A stretch of 45,855 nt of DNA from a virus. A program made the position numbers and the translations under genes. Shown here in pieces: positions 1 through 7,574 of this stretch. The stretch lies in the IMG/VR virus record IMGVR_UViG_3300020129_000030, positions 1 through 45,855 of that record; one strand, given 5' to 3'. How positions within the stretch are numbered: position 1 is the first letter of the stretch; each line of letters starts with the position of its first letter. Below the pieces are notes generated by a model. It saw only the letters and a program-made list of their open reading frames with translations, was not told the origin of the DNA and did not search any database.

Positions 1-15
1 CCCGAAAGGACCCCG

Positions 16-231
16 ATGAAGAAGCAGCACCAAGTGAAGATGAAGTCGAAGGCCAAGGTGGTCGTCCCCGTCACCGGGGGTGGCCCGGTTGTCGCGTTCG
101 ATCAGTACGCCTCGGCGCACCTGAAGCGGCACGCGAAGAACATCCCGTCGCAGCAGGCGTTCGTCAAGCCGGGGTCCCGCAAGATGGTCGAGGCCGATGA
201 CTTCGCCGCTGGCACCCGCGAGGCGGCATGA
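16..231 (+). CDS. Small basic protein of unknown function
   Basis: 71 residues, lysine-rich at the N-terminus (KKQHQ, KMKSKAK), no recognised domain and no membrane segment. The ATG follows an AAAGGA ribosome binding site at 5-10. It is the first gene after the RNA polymerase gene if the map is circular, so it would be first in the transcript from the promoter at 45837. Its stop overlaps the next start (ATGA at 228-231), indicating translational coupling. The basic N-terminus might bind nucleic acid, but that is a guess. Confidence 0.65.
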   Translation: MKKQHQVKMKSKAKVVVPVTGGGPVVAFDQYASAHLKRHAKNIPSQQAFVKPGSRKMVEADDFAAGTREAA

Positions 232-416
232 AGACCACCACCACTGCTACCGCTGTCAAGTTCCGACCCTACACCGTAACGCTCACGTTCGAGTCGGCTG
301 CCGAAGAGTTCGATGCCATCAAGGACCTCGTCCCCACCTTCGGTACTGCGCTCGAGCCTCTCTACAACACGCTGTGCAAGATCGCGAAGAAAGCGGGGAG
401 ACCCACTGATGAGTAA
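228..416 (+). CDS. Small protein of unknown function
   Basis: 62 residues, starting in an ATGA overlap with the previous gene and ending in an 8-base overlap with the next. The N-terminus is threonine-rich, followed by a mixed strand/helix composition with no motif I recognise. Tight packing in the class II-type operon and GC-rich third positions like its neighbours support it as a real gene. Confidence 0.6.
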   Translation: MKTTTTATAVKFRPYTVTLTFESAAEEFDAIKDLVPTFGTALEPLYNTLCKIAKKAGRPTDE

Positions 417-675
417 AGCGTCCAACCAATTGCCACACGTCAGTGCCGCGAAGGCCGTCGAAGTCGCATTCCTGGCCCTCGATGGTGTGCAGCAGTGCGA
501 GCCGGGTGAGGTCCTCGCGGGCATCACCTTCCTCTGCTACCTGATGCACCAACAACTCGGACTGAGTGTGTCCGACACCTTCAATCAGTCGCAGCGCAGG
601 TACGACATCGTCGACACCTACTTCAAGCGCGAGGCACAAGCACTGAGCGACTACATCAACGGAGAGATGCGATGA
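409..675 (+). CDS. Small protein of unknown function
   Basis: 88 residues from ATG 409. A longer reading from 313 is open, but it would overlap the previous gene by about 100 bases, so 409 with a GGGGAG ribosome binding site (396-401) is preferred. The middle (about residues 33-55) has a helical, cysteine-containing hydrophobic stretch; no family recognised. The stop overlaps the start of the next gene at 672. Confidence 0.6.
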   Translation: MSKASNQLPHVSAAKAVEVAFLALDGVQQCEPGEVLAGITFLCYLMHQQLGLSVSDTFNQSQRRYDIVDTYFKREAQALSDYINGEMR

Positions 676-827
676 ATGTGTACGCAAAGGTTATTGATCT
701 TCCGCCACCCCCGAAGACCATCGTCATCGAGATGAGTGAGGCCGAGGCGCGGAAGTTCATGGCTTGGATGGGCAATCAATGCGGCTACTTTGACCTGTTC
801 CAACGCCTCCAACGAGCGCTGGCGTGA
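672..827 (+). CDS. Small protein of unknown function
   Basis: 51 residues read from ATG 672 (ATGA overlap with the preceding stop). It contains a run of four prolines at residues 11-14, then a mostly helical segment. The stop TGA at 825-827 overlaps the GTG start of the next gene. No function can be assigned. It is supported by overlapping start/stop architecture on both sides. Confidence 0.55.
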   Translation: MNVYAKVIDLPPPPKTIVIEMSEAEARKFMAWMGNQCGYFDLFQRLQRALA

Positions 828-973
828 CCTACACCGACTACCTGATCAAGCACGCACGCCGGTACTGGTCTCGCGGCCAGCATCTCCCCGGCCCCCTGTT
901 CCACGAAATGCTTCGAGCCAAGCTGGACGTTGACGGTCTTGAAGAACTCTACATGAAGAAGGATGCAGACTGA
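824..973 (+). CDS. Small protein of unknown function, GTG start
   Basis: 49 residues starting at GTG 824 in a GTGA overlap with the previous stop and ending at TGA 971-973, which overlaps the ATG of the SSB gene. The protein is short, charged and probably helical (ends ...LEELYMKKDAD). No family recognised. Without it there would be an unexplained gap in an otherwise fully overlapping operon. Confidence 0.55.
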   Translation: MTYTDYLIKHARRYWSRGQHLPGPLFHEMLRAKLDVDGLEELYMKKDAD

Positions 974-1671
974 TGGCTGAGAAGCGCACCAAGAAACCGA
1001 AGCTCCCGACGTTCGTGACCCCGAAGGGCACCGCACGTTGGGCGTATCTCACGAAGCCCGACACTCAGTTCAACGCCGAGGGTGACTACAAGGTCACGCT
1101 GGTGCTGCCGAAGGATGACGCAGACACCGAGGCACTCCTGAGCAAGCTCAAGCCTCTGCACAACGAGGCTGTCAAGCAGGCCAAGGATGCCTTCGCGAAG
1201 AACCCGAAGAACAAGAACAAGAAGTTCGACAAGAAGATCAACCCGTTCTTCACGGATGAGACCGACGACAACGGTGACGCCACCGGCAACGTGCTGATCA
1301 ACTTCAAGCGCAAGGCATCGGGCACTCGCGAAGACGGTTCGTCTTGGACCGCGAAGCCTGACCTGTTCGACGTGAAGGGCGTGAAGCTCGACCCGTCGGC
1401 GCGTGTCTTCGGCGGCTCGAAGATCAAGGTGCAGTTCGCCGTCAAGATTTACGACTCGCCTGCGTTCGGTGCTGGCATCAGCCTGATGCTGAACGGCGTG
1501 CAGGTCATCAAGCTGGTCGATGGCGAGCGTGACGCAGGGTCCTACGGGTTCGGTGACGAGTCTGATGACGAAGACTCCGACGTTGACTCCACTACGTCTG
1601 ACGACACTGACACTGACACCGAAACTGGCGACGGCACGACAGAGGCAGGTCAGGCCGGTGACGATTTCTAA
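973..1671 (+). CDS. Single-stranded DNA-binding protein, T7 gp2.5-like
   Basis: 232 residues. The N-terminal 180 residues look like the OB-fold of T7 gp2.5-type SSBs (FVTPKGTARWAYLTKPDT near residue 14, then a lysine-rich loop around 75-87). The last 45 residues are a long acidic tail rich in D, S and T that ends in DDF. In T7 gp2.5 an acidic tail with a terminal phenylalanine contacts the polymerase and helicase and competes with DNA for the binding cleft; the same arrangement is visible here. It sits directly before the endonuclease gene, as in T7. Its 3' end overlaps the proposed GTG start of that gene. Confidence 0.9.
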   Translation: MAEKRTKKPKLPTFVTPKGTARWAYLTKPDTQFNAEGDYKVTLVLPKDDADTEALLSKLKPLHNEAVKQAKDAFAKNPKNKNKKFDKKINPFFTDETDDNGDATGNVLINFKRKASGTREDGSSWTAKPDLFDVKGVKLDPSARVFGGSKIKVQFAVKIYDSPAFGAGISLMLNGVQVIKLVDGERDAGSYGFGDESDDEDSDVDSTTSDDTDTDTETGDGTTEAGQAGDDF

Positions 1672-2071
1672 CCGGCGCAGACGGAACCCGGGACTAGCTC
1701 TCGGGTTTCGTTCTGGTCTCGAAGCTGAAGTGATGGAGCAGATCAAGAAGAAGGAAGGGGTGGTGAAGTACGAGACCACCAAGATCGAGTACGTCGTGCC
1801 AGAACGCTTGGCAAAGTACACCCCCGACTTCGTGCTTCGCAACGGCATCATCATCGAGACCAAGGGTCGCTTCGTCACCGCCGACAGGCAGAAGCACCGA
1901 CTGATCAAAGCGCAGCACCCGCATCTGGACATTCGCTTCGTGTTCACCAACCCCAATCAGCGCATCAGCAAAACGTCGGCAACGACCTATGCCATGTGGT
2001 GCGAGCAGTACGGGTTCCGGTACGCGAAGAAGACTGTGCCCGATGCGTGGTTCAAGGAGACAACGTGTTGA
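1658..2071 (+). CDS. Endonuclease I, T7 gp3-like Holliday-junction resolvase
   Basis: 137 residues. In T7, gp3 cuts branched DNA (junctions and replication intermediates), helping host DNA breakdown and resolution before packaging. FRSGLE, YTPDF and the ETKG motif are all present. With the GTG start at 1658 the catalytic residues fall at E22, D57, E67 and K69, each exactly two more than T7 E20, D55, E65 and K67, which supports this start. The frame stays open further upstream inside the SSB gene, but that would add a non-homologous extension. It overlaps the SSB stop by 14 bases. Confidence 0.9.
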   Translation: MTISNRRRRNPGLALGFRSGLEAEVMEQIKKKEGVVKYETTKIEYVVPERLAKYTPDFVLRNGIIIETKGRFVTADRQKHRLIKAQHPHLDIRFVFTNPNQRISKTSATTYAMWCEQYGFRYAKKTVPDAWFKETTC

Positions 2072-2244
2072 ACAACCTCGTCACTGGAATCATGCTCGTC
2101 GGGACCCTCACAGGGTTAGCCGGGTGGATCAACAACATCATCTGGACGTGTCACCAGACTGAACTCGGTCAGGTTGCGTTCGGCATTATCGGCGTGATCG
2201 TCGCCGTCGTGGGTGCTGCCCACGGTATCTATCTCTGGTTCTGA
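2065..2244 (+). CDS. Small membrane protein, two predicted TM segments
   Basis: 59 residues from GTG 2065, chosen because AAGGAG lies at 2054-2059 with 5-base spacing; a longer frame from 1996 has no such signal. Two hydrophobic segments are visible, about residues 4-22 and 38-57, separated by a short polar loop. The position corresponds to where T7 carries its lysozyme (gene 3.5), but there is no amidase motif. It could be an accessory lysis or membrane protein; the function is unknown. Confidence 0.6.
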   Translation: MLNNLVTGIMLVGTLTGLAGWINNIIWTCHQTELGQVAFGIIGVIVAVVGAAHGIYLWF

Positions 2245-2510
2245 TGCGCGGCACACGCGCTAAGGCCCTGCGTCGAGCGGTCTCGTCATCAGTCCCCATC
2301 GCCGCATACGCGGAAGCACAGTACGCCGAGGTCCCGCACACCCGCCGCTCGGTGGTGCTACTCAAGGACCACACGCTTCGCACGCTGAAGCCGACCGACA
2401 AGGTACCTGAGGGTGCGAAGCTCTACGCAGTGACGTGGACGTGGCGACTCGCGAACAACTGCACTCGCTACTTCACCCAACGATTCAAACGCTACTGGAA
2501 GAGAGGATGA
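2244..2510 (+). CDS. Small basic protein of unknown function
   Basis: 88 residues, strongly basic (many R and K at both ends), starting in a TGATG overlap with the membrane protein and ending in an overlap with the next gene. No recognised domain. The charge would fit nucleic-acid binding but nothing else supports that. Confidence 0.6.
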   Translation: MRGTRAKALRRAVSSSVPIAAYAEAQYAEVPHTRRSVVLLKDHTLRTLKPTDKVPEGAKLYAVTWTWRLANNCTRYFTQRFKRYWKRG

Positions 2511-2749
2511 GCAGAGTGAATCTCGAACCGCAAGCGAAGGCAGTCCTTGACCATCTGATGCTTCACGGGTCAGTCACCAACATGGAAGCGAACGTCGTCC
2601 TGAAGGTTCGCTCGGTCAGCCGTCGCATCACCGACATCTCTCGTGCTGGCTACACCATCGCGAAGAAGGTGTGCCATGACACGACCGGCCAACGGTACGT
2701 CAGGTACATCCTGGGCGAATACAAGCGCGGGCTGAATGTTGGGTTCTGA
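2507..2749 (+). CDS. Winged-helix DNA-binding protein (HTH_39-like)
   Basis: 80 residues from ATG 2507, in overlap with the previous stop; the frame open from 2435 is rejected as too deep an overlap. The body resembles the small helix-turn-helix family common in phages (HTH_39 from memory): helix AKAVLDHLMLHGSVTNMEA, a recognition-like helix RSVSRRITDISRAGY, and a short wing. Such proteins may regulate transcription or assist replication. Here it lies directly before the primase-helicase gene and overlaps it by 14 bases. Confidence 0.65.
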   Translation: MSRVNLEPQAKAVLDHLMLHGSVTNMEANVVLKVRSVSRRITDISRAGYTIAKKVCHDTTGQRYVRYILGEYKRGLNVGF

Positions 2750-4328
2750 ATCCATCGTTGTCAACAAGGGACCGTGCCCACTAGAAGGTTGCGGGAGCAG
2801 CGATGCTTTCGCCACCTACGATGACGGGCACGGTCATTGTTTCTCATGCGGCAGGACTGTCCAGTCCGTGACCCCATCCACCAAACGTGGACAGAGGAAA
2901 AAATTGGACAAGGAATTGATCGAAGGCTCTGCCCGTGACCTGCCGAAACGCGGGATCACAGAGGCAACCTGCATCAAGTGGGGCTACACCGTAGGCGAGT
3001 ACAACGGCAAGCCTGTTCAGATCGCAACGTACCGCAACGAGAAGGGCCAGCCCGTAGCACAGAAGCTTCGGTTCGCTGACAAGACCTTCACGATCCTGGG
3101 CGACGCAAAGCACATGGGTCTGTACGGTCAGCACCTGTGGCGTGACGGCGGCAAGATGATCGTCGTGACCGAGGGTGAGATAGACGCTCTCTCCATGTCG
3201 CAACTGCAGGGCAACAAGTGGCCTGTGGTCTCGCTGCCTAACGGCGCACAGAACGCCCCTAAGGCAATCAAGAAGGCACTCGAGTGGCTCGAGCAATTCG
3301 AGTCCGTGGTGCTGATGTTCGATGACGACGAGCCGGGACGCAAGGCAACCGCTGAGTGCGCCCTGTTGTTCACCCCGGGCAAGTGCAAGGTGGCCCGCAT
3401 CGCAGGCTTCAAGGATGCCAACGAGGCACTGCAGGCTGGCAAGGGTGCCGCGGTGATCGATGCCATGTGGGGTGCGAAGGTCTATCGCCCCGATGGCGTG
3501 GTCTCTGTCGGTGACGTAGCTGAGAAGGCGAAGCAGTCCATCCCTATTGGGGACCCTTGGCCGTTCGAGCAGATGACCAAGTGGACGCTCGGTCGCAGAC
3601 CAGGAGAACTCTATGCTTTCGGCGCGGGGACGGGCGTTGGCAAAACAGACTTCTTCACGCAGATCATCGCTTCCGACATTGAAGCAGGGCACACCTGCGG
3701 GGCGCTCTACCTTGAGCAGAACCCCGTGGAGACAGTGCGTCGCGTATCAGGAAAGATGGTCGGGAAGGTACTCCACGTCCCGGGTGCCTGCACGGACCAA
3801 GAGAGGGAGCAGGCAGTGTCTGCTCTCGATGCAACGAACCGGCTGTATCTGTACGACCACTTCGGGTCCTCTGACTCGGACCTGATCCTGCAACGCATCC
3901 GCTACATGGTGGTGTCGCTCGGCTGCACGCGCATCTTCCTCGATCACCTGACTGCACTGGTGGCGCAAGAGGAAGACGAACGTAAGGCCCTCGACTCGAT
4001 CATGTCGAAGCTTGCGGGGCAGGCGCAGGAGCTTGGTCATATGCTCCACTTCATCTCGCATCTGGCAACGCCCGAGGGCAAGCCACACGAGGAAGGTGGA
4101 CGCGTGATGATACGGCACTTCCGTGGTGCTCGCTCCATCGGGTTCTGGTCGCACTTCATGTTCGGTCTCGAGCGCAATCAGCAGGCCGACGACGAAGAGG
4201 AACGCTCCCGCACTACGCTGCGCTGCCTGAAGGATCGCAACACTGGCGCAGGTACGGGCAAGACGATGGGCATCACCTACGACTACGAGACCGGGATGTT
4301 GCTGCCGTTCAACAACGAGGGGTTCTGA
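2736..4328 (+). CDS. Primase-helicase, T7 gp4-like
   Basis: 530 residues (T7 gp4 is 566). Domains in order: zinc-binding primase domain with C14, C19, C35 and C38; TOPRIM RNA-polymerase domain around residues 140-200 with EGEIDALS and the acidic DDDEPG motif; linker; RecA-like hexameric helicase with Walker A GAGTGVGKT (K303) and a downstream FLDHLTAL strand. The protein would unwind DNA 5'-3' and make primers at the fork with the polymerase, SSB and exonuclease encoded nearby. The start overlaps the HTH gene by 14 bases. A TTG with a good ribosome binding site lies just after the zinc domain and may give a short form. Confidence 0.93.
   Translation: MLGSESIVVNKGPCPLEGCGSSDAFATYDDGHGHCFSCGRTVQSVTPSTKRGQRKKLDKELIEGSARDLPKRGITEATCIKWGYTVGEYNGKPVQIATYRNEKGQPVAQKLRFADKTFTILGDAKHMGLYGQHLWRDGGKMIVVTEGEIDALSMSQLQGNKWPVVSLPNGAQNAPKAIKKALEWLEQFESVVLMFDDDEPGRKATAECALLFTPGKCKVARIAGFKDANEALQAGKGAAVIDAMWGAKVYRPDGVVSVGDVAEKAKQSIPIGDPWPFEQMTKWTLGRRPGELYAFGAGTGVGKTDFFTQIIASDIEAGHTCGALYLEQNPVETVRRVSGKMVGKVLHVPGACTDQEREQAVSALDATNRLYLYDHFGSSDSDLILQRIRYMVVSLGCTRIFLDHLTALVAQEEDERKALDSIMSKLAGQAQELGHMLHFISHLATPEGKPHEEGGRVMIRHFRGARSIGFWSHFMFGLERNQQADDEEERSRTTLRCLKDRNTGAGTGKTMGITYDYETGMLLPFNNEGF
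2893..2906 (+). promoter_or_regulatory. Possible internal translation start for a short helicase form
   Basis: AGAGG at 2893-2897 is followed after 6 bases by an in-frame TTG (2904-2906), codon 57 of the primase-helicase. It lies immediately after the zinc-binding domain. T7 gene 4 has an internal start at codon 64 giving the primase-less 56-kDa form, so the position is what one would expect. No ATG exists in this stretch. Only the motif is seen; use of the TTG is inferred. Confidence 0.4.
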
Positions 4329-4432
4329 TGAAACGTGGCTTACAGATAGTCGGAGCCGTAGTGGCTGGCGTGCTCTTGGCCGCTGCGATCAAGTTAGCCA
4401 TCTGGTCAACCCTCATGTCACTTCCGATATGA
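4328..4432 (+). CDS. Tiny single-TM peptide
   Basis: 34 residues, ATG 4328 overlapping the helicase stop. After a KRG start, about residues 6-25 form one hydrophobic helix rich in V, A, G and L. The stop overlaps the next start (ATGAG at 4429). Unknown function; a small membrane peptide of this kind could be a lysis or host-interaction accessory. Supported by start/stop overlaps on both sides. Confidence 0.5.
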   Translation: MKRGLQIVGAVVAGVLLAAAIKLAIWSTLMSLPI

Positions 4433-4578
4433 GTGCTTGGCTGATTGCCCTGTCGGGCCTGATCTACATCGCCGTCGCGATTGACCAAGCGATCAAGCAC
4501 AACTGGCCGCTGTGCATCGGGTACGGTGGGTACGCCTTCTCCAACATCGGGTTCTACATTCTCGCGAAAGGATCGTGA
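4429..4578 (+). CDS. Small membrane protein
   Basis: 49 residues from ATG 4429. A hydrophobic N-terminal helix (about residues 3-17) is followed by DQAIKHNW and a glycine/tyrosine-rich second hydrophobic part (about 29-46). This resembles small uncharacterised membrane proteins common in phage replication operons. It overlaps its neighbours at both ends. No function assigned. Confidence 0.55.
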   Translation: MSAWLIALSGLIYIAVAIDQAIKHNWPLCIGYGGYAFSNIGFYILAKGS

Positions 4579-4736
4579 TGATTAGCCGCTTCGGCACTGT
4601 GTATTTGGATCGCCTATCGAGTGGGCATTGGTGGGTGCGGCGAAGCGATGCTACTGCAGCAATTATCTGCGCGGCCCTTACTTCACTGTGCATCGGGATA
4701 GTTATCGGTGTGGCCTTTCCAGGGGTACTTCGCTGA
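4578..4736 (+). CDS. Small membrane protein
   Basis: 52 residues from ATG 4578, preceded by AAAGGA at 4566-4571. The frame is open from 4512, but that start lies inside the previous gene. One hydrophobic segment lies at about residues 25-48. The stop codon overlaps the start of the DNA polymerase gene (TGATG), so it may be coupled to polymerase translation. Unknown function. Confidence 0.55.
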   Translation: MISRFGTVYLDRLSSGHWWVRRSDATAAIICAALTSLCIGIVIGVAFPGVLR

Positions 4737-6577
4737 TGTTGATCTTCGACTGCGAGACCAACGGATTCCTGAAGGACCTCACCACCATCCATTGCCTAGT
4801 CATCTACGACACCGCGACTCAGAAGTACACACGGTACAGCAACGATCCGCGTTCGTCGGGGGTGGCACTCCATACAGGTCTCGCAGCCTTAGCGTCAGCG
4901 GAAGAAATCGCTGGTCAAAATGCTCTGAAGTTCGACATCCCCGCGATCCAGAAGGTGTACCCCGACTGGATCACGAAGGCTAAGGTGTACGACACGCTGA
5001 TCTACACCCGGCTCGGCTACCCTGACATCAGCAGCATCGACGAGAAGCTTGTACGCGCTGGCAAGCTCCCCGGGAAGTACTACGGGGCGCACAAGCTGGA
5101 AGCCTGGGGCTACCGGATGGGTGTGTTGAAGTCCGAGTACACCGGGGACTTCGCTGAGTGGTCACAGGAGATGGAAGACTACTGCGAGCAGGACGTGCGC
5201 GTGACCGTGGCGCTGTGGGACAAGGTCAGCAAGCTGCAGATCAGTCCCGAGGCACTGCAACTTGAGCACGACGTGACTCGCATCATCGCGAGGCAGGAGC
5301 AGAACGGTTTCTGCTTCGACGAGAAGGCGGCACTCGCGCTGCTCGCAACGCTGTCGAAGGAACGACTCGCACTCGAAGACGATCTGAAGGCTCGCTTCGG
5401 ATTCTGGTACGCCAAGGATGGCGAGCTAACGCCCAAGCGTGATGATGCGAAGCTGCATCGCACTGAGGGCGCACCGCTCACGAAGATCAAGCAGGTGTAC
5501 TTCAACCCGTCCTCTCGGCATCACATTGCCCGGGTGCTGATCAAGCAGTTCGGATGGAAGCCTAAGACGCTCACACCCACCGGCCTGCCGGAAGTGAACG
5601 AGGCCACACTGAAGACCGTGCGGCACCCCGAGGCTGCGACGCTGCTGCGCTACATCATGGTGGACAAGCGCATCGGGCAGATCGCTGAGGGCAAGGAAGC
5701 GTGGCTCAAGTACGTTGTCGGCGGGAAGATTTACGGCAGCGTGAACACACTCGGCACCGTGACCGGACGCATGGCGCACTCCCACCCGAATCTCGGGCAG
5801 GTGCCTGCGTCGTACTCGGAGTACGGCAAAGAGTGTCGTGCCCTGTTCCACGCTCGCCCAGGTTGGTCACTCGTTGGCGCTGACGCTGACGCATTGGAAC
5901 TCCGCGGACTCGGTCACTTCATGGCTAAGTACGACGGTGGTGCGTACGTCAAGACGATCCTCGAGGGCGACAAGAAGCTCGGCACCGATATGCACTCGGT
6001 GAACGCTCGCGCCATCGGCCTCGATCCGAAGCAGGTGTACCGGGCGACAGAGACCGGGCGTGATATGTCGAAGACGTGGTTCTACGCCTTCATCTATGGC
6101 GCAGGTGACGGCAAGCTTGGCACGATCCTCACCGGCAAGAAGAACCCGGCAGCAGGTAAGCGCAGTCGCGCAGCCCTGATGAAGAACTTGCCTGCTCTCG
6201 GCAAGACCGTGGATCACATCAAGACGTACGCGAAGCACCACAAGAAACTTCCCGGCATCGACGGGCGTGTGTTGCACGTTCGCTCGGAGCACTCCGCACC
6301 CAACACACTGATTCAATCTCTCGGTGCGGTGGCAATGAAGAAGGCCCTTGTCATCCTCGACAACGAACTCCAGCAGAAAGGACTGATACCGAATGATGAC
6401 TACGAGTTCTGCGTTAACGTCCACGATGAGTGGCAAATCGAGTGCCGACCGGAGTTGGCTCCGCAGATTGGCGAGCAGGCTACGTCAGCTATTCGCCGCG
6501 CAGGAGAGCACTATAAACTTCGCTGCCCACTTGACGGGCAATACGTCGTGGGCAGAACGTGGGCGGACACTCACTAA
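4736..6577 (+). CDS. Family A DNA polymerase, T7 gp5-like
   Basis: 613 residues (T7 gp5 is 704). The N-terminal 3'-5' exonuclease begins with FDCETNG (D6, E8). The polymerase domain has motif A with D383 (DADALELR in place of the usual DASGLELR), motif B KTWFYAFIYGAG and motif C HDE (H563, D564, E565). The segment between FGFWY and FNPSSR, which in T7 holds the thioredoxin-binding loop, is only about 30 residues here against roughly 70, so host thioredoxin is probably not the processivity factor. ATG 4736 is chosen because T7 gp5 also begins directly with the exonuclease motif; the frame open from 4628 lies in the upstream gene. Confidence 0.93.
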   Translation: MLIFDCETNGFLKDLTTIHCLVIYDTATQKYTRYSNDPRSSGVALHTGLAALASAEEIAGQNALKFDIPAIQKVYPDWITKAKVYDTLIYTRLGYPDISSIDEKLVRAGKLPGKYYGAHKLEAWGYRMGVLKSEYTGDFAEWSQEMEDYCEQDVRVTVALWDKVSKLQISPEALQLEHDVTRIIARQEQNGFCFDEKAALALLATLSKERLALEDDLKARFGFWYAKDGELTPKRDDAKLHRTEGAPLTKIKQVYFNPSSRHHIARVLIKQFGWKPKTLTPTGLPEVNEATLKTVRHPEAATLLRYIMVDKRIGQIAEGKEAWLKYVVGGKIYGSVNTLGTVTGRMAHSHPNLGQVPASYSEYGKECRALFHARPGWSLVGADADALELRGLGHFMAKYDGGAYVKTILEGDKKLGTDMHSVNARAIGLDPKQVYRATETGRDMSKTWFYAFIYGAGDGKLGTILTGKKNPAAGKRSRAALMKNLPALGKTVDHIKTYAKHHKKLPGIDGRVLHVRSEHSAPNTLIQSLGAVAMKKALVILDNELQQKGLIPNDDYEFCVNVHDEWQIECRPELAPQIGEQATSAIRRAGEHYKLRCPLDGQYVVGRTWADTH

Positions 6578-6758
6578 CGTCCTCGAAGCAATCCATCGCG
6601 ACGGTCCCCTCTCGCTCAACTCAGACTACGCACGCAAGTACCCGCGGCACATTGCGGCCCTTGCGTCGATGGGCCTGATCACTTCGCTACTCAACGGACT
6701 GCCTACGAATCATTGGCGCTGCACTGGCGCGGCAGTCGTGTACCACCTGAAAGGATGA
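6531..6758 (+). CDS. Small winged-helix-like protein, start uncertain
   Basis: The conserved-looking part (about 60 residues ending at 6758) reads TNVLEAIHRDGPLSLN, then RHIAALASMGLIT, like a small winged-helix domain with a strand at the end. The start is unclear: TTG 6531 gives 75 residues but has no good ribosome binding site; ATG 6429 or 6393 would overlap the polymerase gene by 149-185 bases. An AGGAG at 6502-6506 faces only an ATA. I place it at 6531 tentatively. It may regulate or bind DNA; unknown. Confidence 0.5.
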   Translation: MTGNTSWAERGRTLTNVLEAIHRDGPLSLNSDYARKYPRHIAALASMGLITSLLNGLPTNHWRCTGAAVVYHLKG

Positions 6759-6759
6759 A

Positions 6760-7287
6760 ATGTTCGGTCTGATTCCGTGGTGGGTGAAAGCTCTTGCTGT
6801 CGTTGCGTTGGTGATTGGCCTGCTGGCCTACAAGACGCACTATGACAATGGACTGCGCGAAGAGGGTAGGCAGGAAGTGATCACCAAGTACCGCGCCCGT
6901 GTTGCTCAACAGGTCCTCGACTACGGTGTTGCCGTGGATCGTGCGACCGCAGCCGAGAAGGATAGAGATGCCGCACTCCAAGCAAAGCATGACGCGGACA
7001 ATGCGCTTGCCATTAGCGTTGCTCACGCTGATGTCTCTGTGCCTAACGATCTTGCCAGGGTGCTCAACGGTCTCGCCAGTGGCGGACGCAGTGATGCCCC
7101 CGCTCCCACCGCGAGCAGTGAAGCCGTTCCCACCGTTCCCGCAGCCACGGTCTACGACGCAAACGACATCGCCCGGTGGCGTGTCCAAGTAGAGCAAGCC
7201 TACGACAGCGTCAACGCCGACGACCTCATGTGTCGTGAGCGGTACGACGCTGCTCGTGCCGTGCAGGCTCACACGCCACAGCAATGA
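6760..7287 (+). CDS. i-spanin (Rz-like inner-membrane lysis protein)
   Basis: 175 residues. One N-terminal transmembrane helix (about residues 6-23, after MFGLIPWW) is followed by a long charged, alanine-rich periplasmic region (about 27-90) likely to be coiled coil, then a proline/alanine linker and a helical C-terminus. This is the layout of Rz-type i-spanins, which join with an outer-membrane lipoprotein to fuse the two membranes in the last step of lysis. The diagnostic point is the o-spanin gene embedded in the +1 frame (6968-7192). ATG 6760 is preceded by AAAGGA (6749-6754). The stop overlaps the holin start. Confidence 0.85.
   Translation: MFGLIPWWVKALAVVALVIGLLAYKTHYDNGLREEGRQEVITKYRARVAQQVLDYGVAVDRATAAEKDRDAALQAKHDADNALAISVAHADVSVPNDLARVLNGLASGGRSDAPAPTASSEAVPTVPAATVYDANDIARWRVQVEQAYDSVNADDLMCRERYDAARAVQAHTPQQ
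6968..7192 (+). CDS. o-spanin (Rz1-like outer-membrane lipoprotein), embedded
   Basis: 74 residues, wholly inside the i-spanin gene in another frame. The start at ATG 6968 has AAGGA at 6958-6962 with 5-base spacing; ATGs at 6989 and 7001 are alternatives. The signal sequence has basic residues (K5, R10, R13), a hydrophobic run and a lipobox ILPG-C with C32 as the lipidated residue. The mature part of about 43 residues is very proline-rich (PPLPPRAVKPFPPFPQP), a hallmark of Rz1 proteins. It would sit in the inner leaflet of the outer membrane and bind the i-spanin across the periplasm. The embedded arrangement matches the lambda Rz/Rz1 pair. Confidence 0.85.
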   Translation: MPHSKQSMTRTMRLPLALLTLMSLCLTILPGCSTVSPVADAVMPPLPPRAVKPFPPFPQPRSTTQTTSPGGVSK

Positions 7288-7574
7288 CAGATGAAGTCGC
7301 TGCCCCTACCGCTGAAGAGGATGAGAAAGTAGAAATCATCACCGACAGCGGTAGGTTCAACTCGTGGTGGCGTCCGCTGATTGGTTGGGTCTGCGCCGCA
7401 ACTCTGGCGTACGACTTCCTCGTCTACCCGCTGATGCAGTGGTACGTCGCATGGCGACACCTTGAAGTGGTGCCGCCCCCGCTCTCAACCGACTCGTTGA
7501 TCAGCCTTGTGCTCGGGATGCTTGGTCTCGGTGCGATGCGTTCGTTCGAGAAATACAAAGGGATCGCTCGATGA
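7284..7574 (+). CDS. Holin-like membrane protein (3TM gene-transfer-agent holin type)
   Basis: 96 residues. An acidic N-terminus of about 25 residues precedes WWRPLIGWVCAA, a hydrophobic stretch (about 31-52), a proline-rich turn (PPPLSTDSL) and a C-terminal hydrophobic glycine-rich helix (LVLGMLGLGAMR) ending FEKYKG. This pattern is typical of the GTA_holin_3TM family (from memory). It would form the inner-membrane lesion that times lysis. It overlaps the i-spanin stop by four bases, so spanin and holin are one cassette, although no endolysin gene accompanies them. Confidence 0.75.
   Translation: MTDEVAAPTAEEDEKVEIITDSGRFNSWWRPLIGWVCAATLAYDFLVYPLMQWYVAWRHLEVVPPPLSTDSLISLVLGMLGLGAMRSFEKYKGIAR

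Noticed and set aside
949-1956. Long minus-strand frame (335 codons) over the SSB and endonuclease genes
   Set aside because: It is the antisense of two clearly recognised genes; long antisense frames are expected in GC-rich DNA.
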